From positions 1 to 47,584 of the forward strand of contig CAAGCE010000235.1 in assembly GCA_900768245.1 (NCBI GenBank): a stretch of 47,584 bases of DNA, read 5' to 3'. How positions within the stretch are numbered: the first letter of the stretch is position 1; each line of letters starts with the position of its first letter. The translations under genes were made by a program, and so were the position numbers. Of the stretch, positions 47,506-47,584 are shown one piece after another. The DNA comes from Oscillospiraceae bacterium. GTDB lineage: Bacteria > Bacillota > Clostridia > Oscillospirales > Ruminococcaceae. Below the pieces are notes generated by a model. The model ran no database searches. It was not told the origin of the DNA and saw only the letters and a program-made list of their open reading frames with translations.

Positions 47506-47584
47506 TAATACTAATTCTCGATCAACCTATAGACAAACTCTCGGCTATAATAAGTTCATTCTGCGTCAAGCTCCCTTGTCAGGC
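47506..47584. mobile_element. Hairpin MITE, copy C (cut by the window end)
   Basis: Begins TAA (47506-47508) then TACTAATTCTCGATC, with AACCTATAGACAAA, GGCTATAATA and CTGCGTCAAGCTCCCTTG as in copies A and B. Only the left half is in the window. Confidence 0.75.

Overview
The window looks like a chromosome segment of a low-to-moderate GC Gram-positive of the class Clostridia, most like Ruminococcus/Oscillospiraceae. I infer this from the gene families (MraZ-led dcw cluster, NfnAB, DUF1292, DUF3343, CPCC and RDAC-like small proteins, a MurE with the meso-DAP motif DNPR), AGGAGG-type ribosome sites and occasional TTG starts. The genus is an inference and was not checked by any search.

Layout. 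1-1645: right end of what is probably an integrative element, with a tyrosine recombinase beside the 3' end of tRNA-Leu(UAA). 1950-5422: a hairpin repeat, an RDAC-like protein and a peptide deformylase, then the electron-bifurcating transhydrogenase pair nfnA-nfnB. 5421-6611: small minus-strand genes (CPCC protein, a two-gene unit under an operator-rich promoter, DUF1294). 6631-8395: a roughly 1.73-kb minus-strand transcription unit without a conventional gene. It has a consensus promoter, a leader of about 420 nt ending in a strong intrinsic hairpin, then a tandem array of tiny ORFs of 8-18 codons. Most of these have their own Shine-Dalgarno and are followed by the motif GGAGTGAGTCC. This is the strongest candidate for an undescribed system. 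8454-18631: DUF1292, GH25 lysozyme, LacX-like epimerase, a FIST-EAL protein, a cytidylate-kinase-like protein, AzlCD, a 0.9-kb fold-back element, and DUF3343 with a cysteine-desulfurase-like enzyme. 18642-20546: a diguanylate cyclase with a sugar-binding-protein sensor.

20755-35222: one long minus-strand division and cell-wall operon, mraZ-rsmH-ftsL-PBP-murEF fusion-mraY-ftsW-murG-murA-ftsQ-ftsZ. It starts at a promoter with three phased MraZ-type boxes; murB, murC, murD and ftsA are absent from it. 35592-38049: an HD-domain protein, nested repeats, and pdxS-pdxT for PLP synthesis. 38543-45734: a solute-binding lipoprotein followed by two large hybrid histidine kinases, probably a sensory module. 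45758-47584: repeat-rich, low-GC end with a perfect inverted repeat carrying face-to-face promoters, a small lipoprotein, an IS1595-like remnant and a truncated Ser/Thr kinase.

Three interspersed repeat families occur. The first is a 157-159 bp hairpin MITE with TAA target duplications (13.7, 36.3 and 47.5 kb). The second is a GGGCATTG hairpin family (2.0, 36.2 and 45.8 kb). The third is a fold-back family with TTTAGACGCGCC ends (11.0 and 16.1-17.0 kb). The MITE at 36.3 kb is inserted inside a GGGCATTG-family copy, and the copy at 45.8 kb shows the matching empty site.
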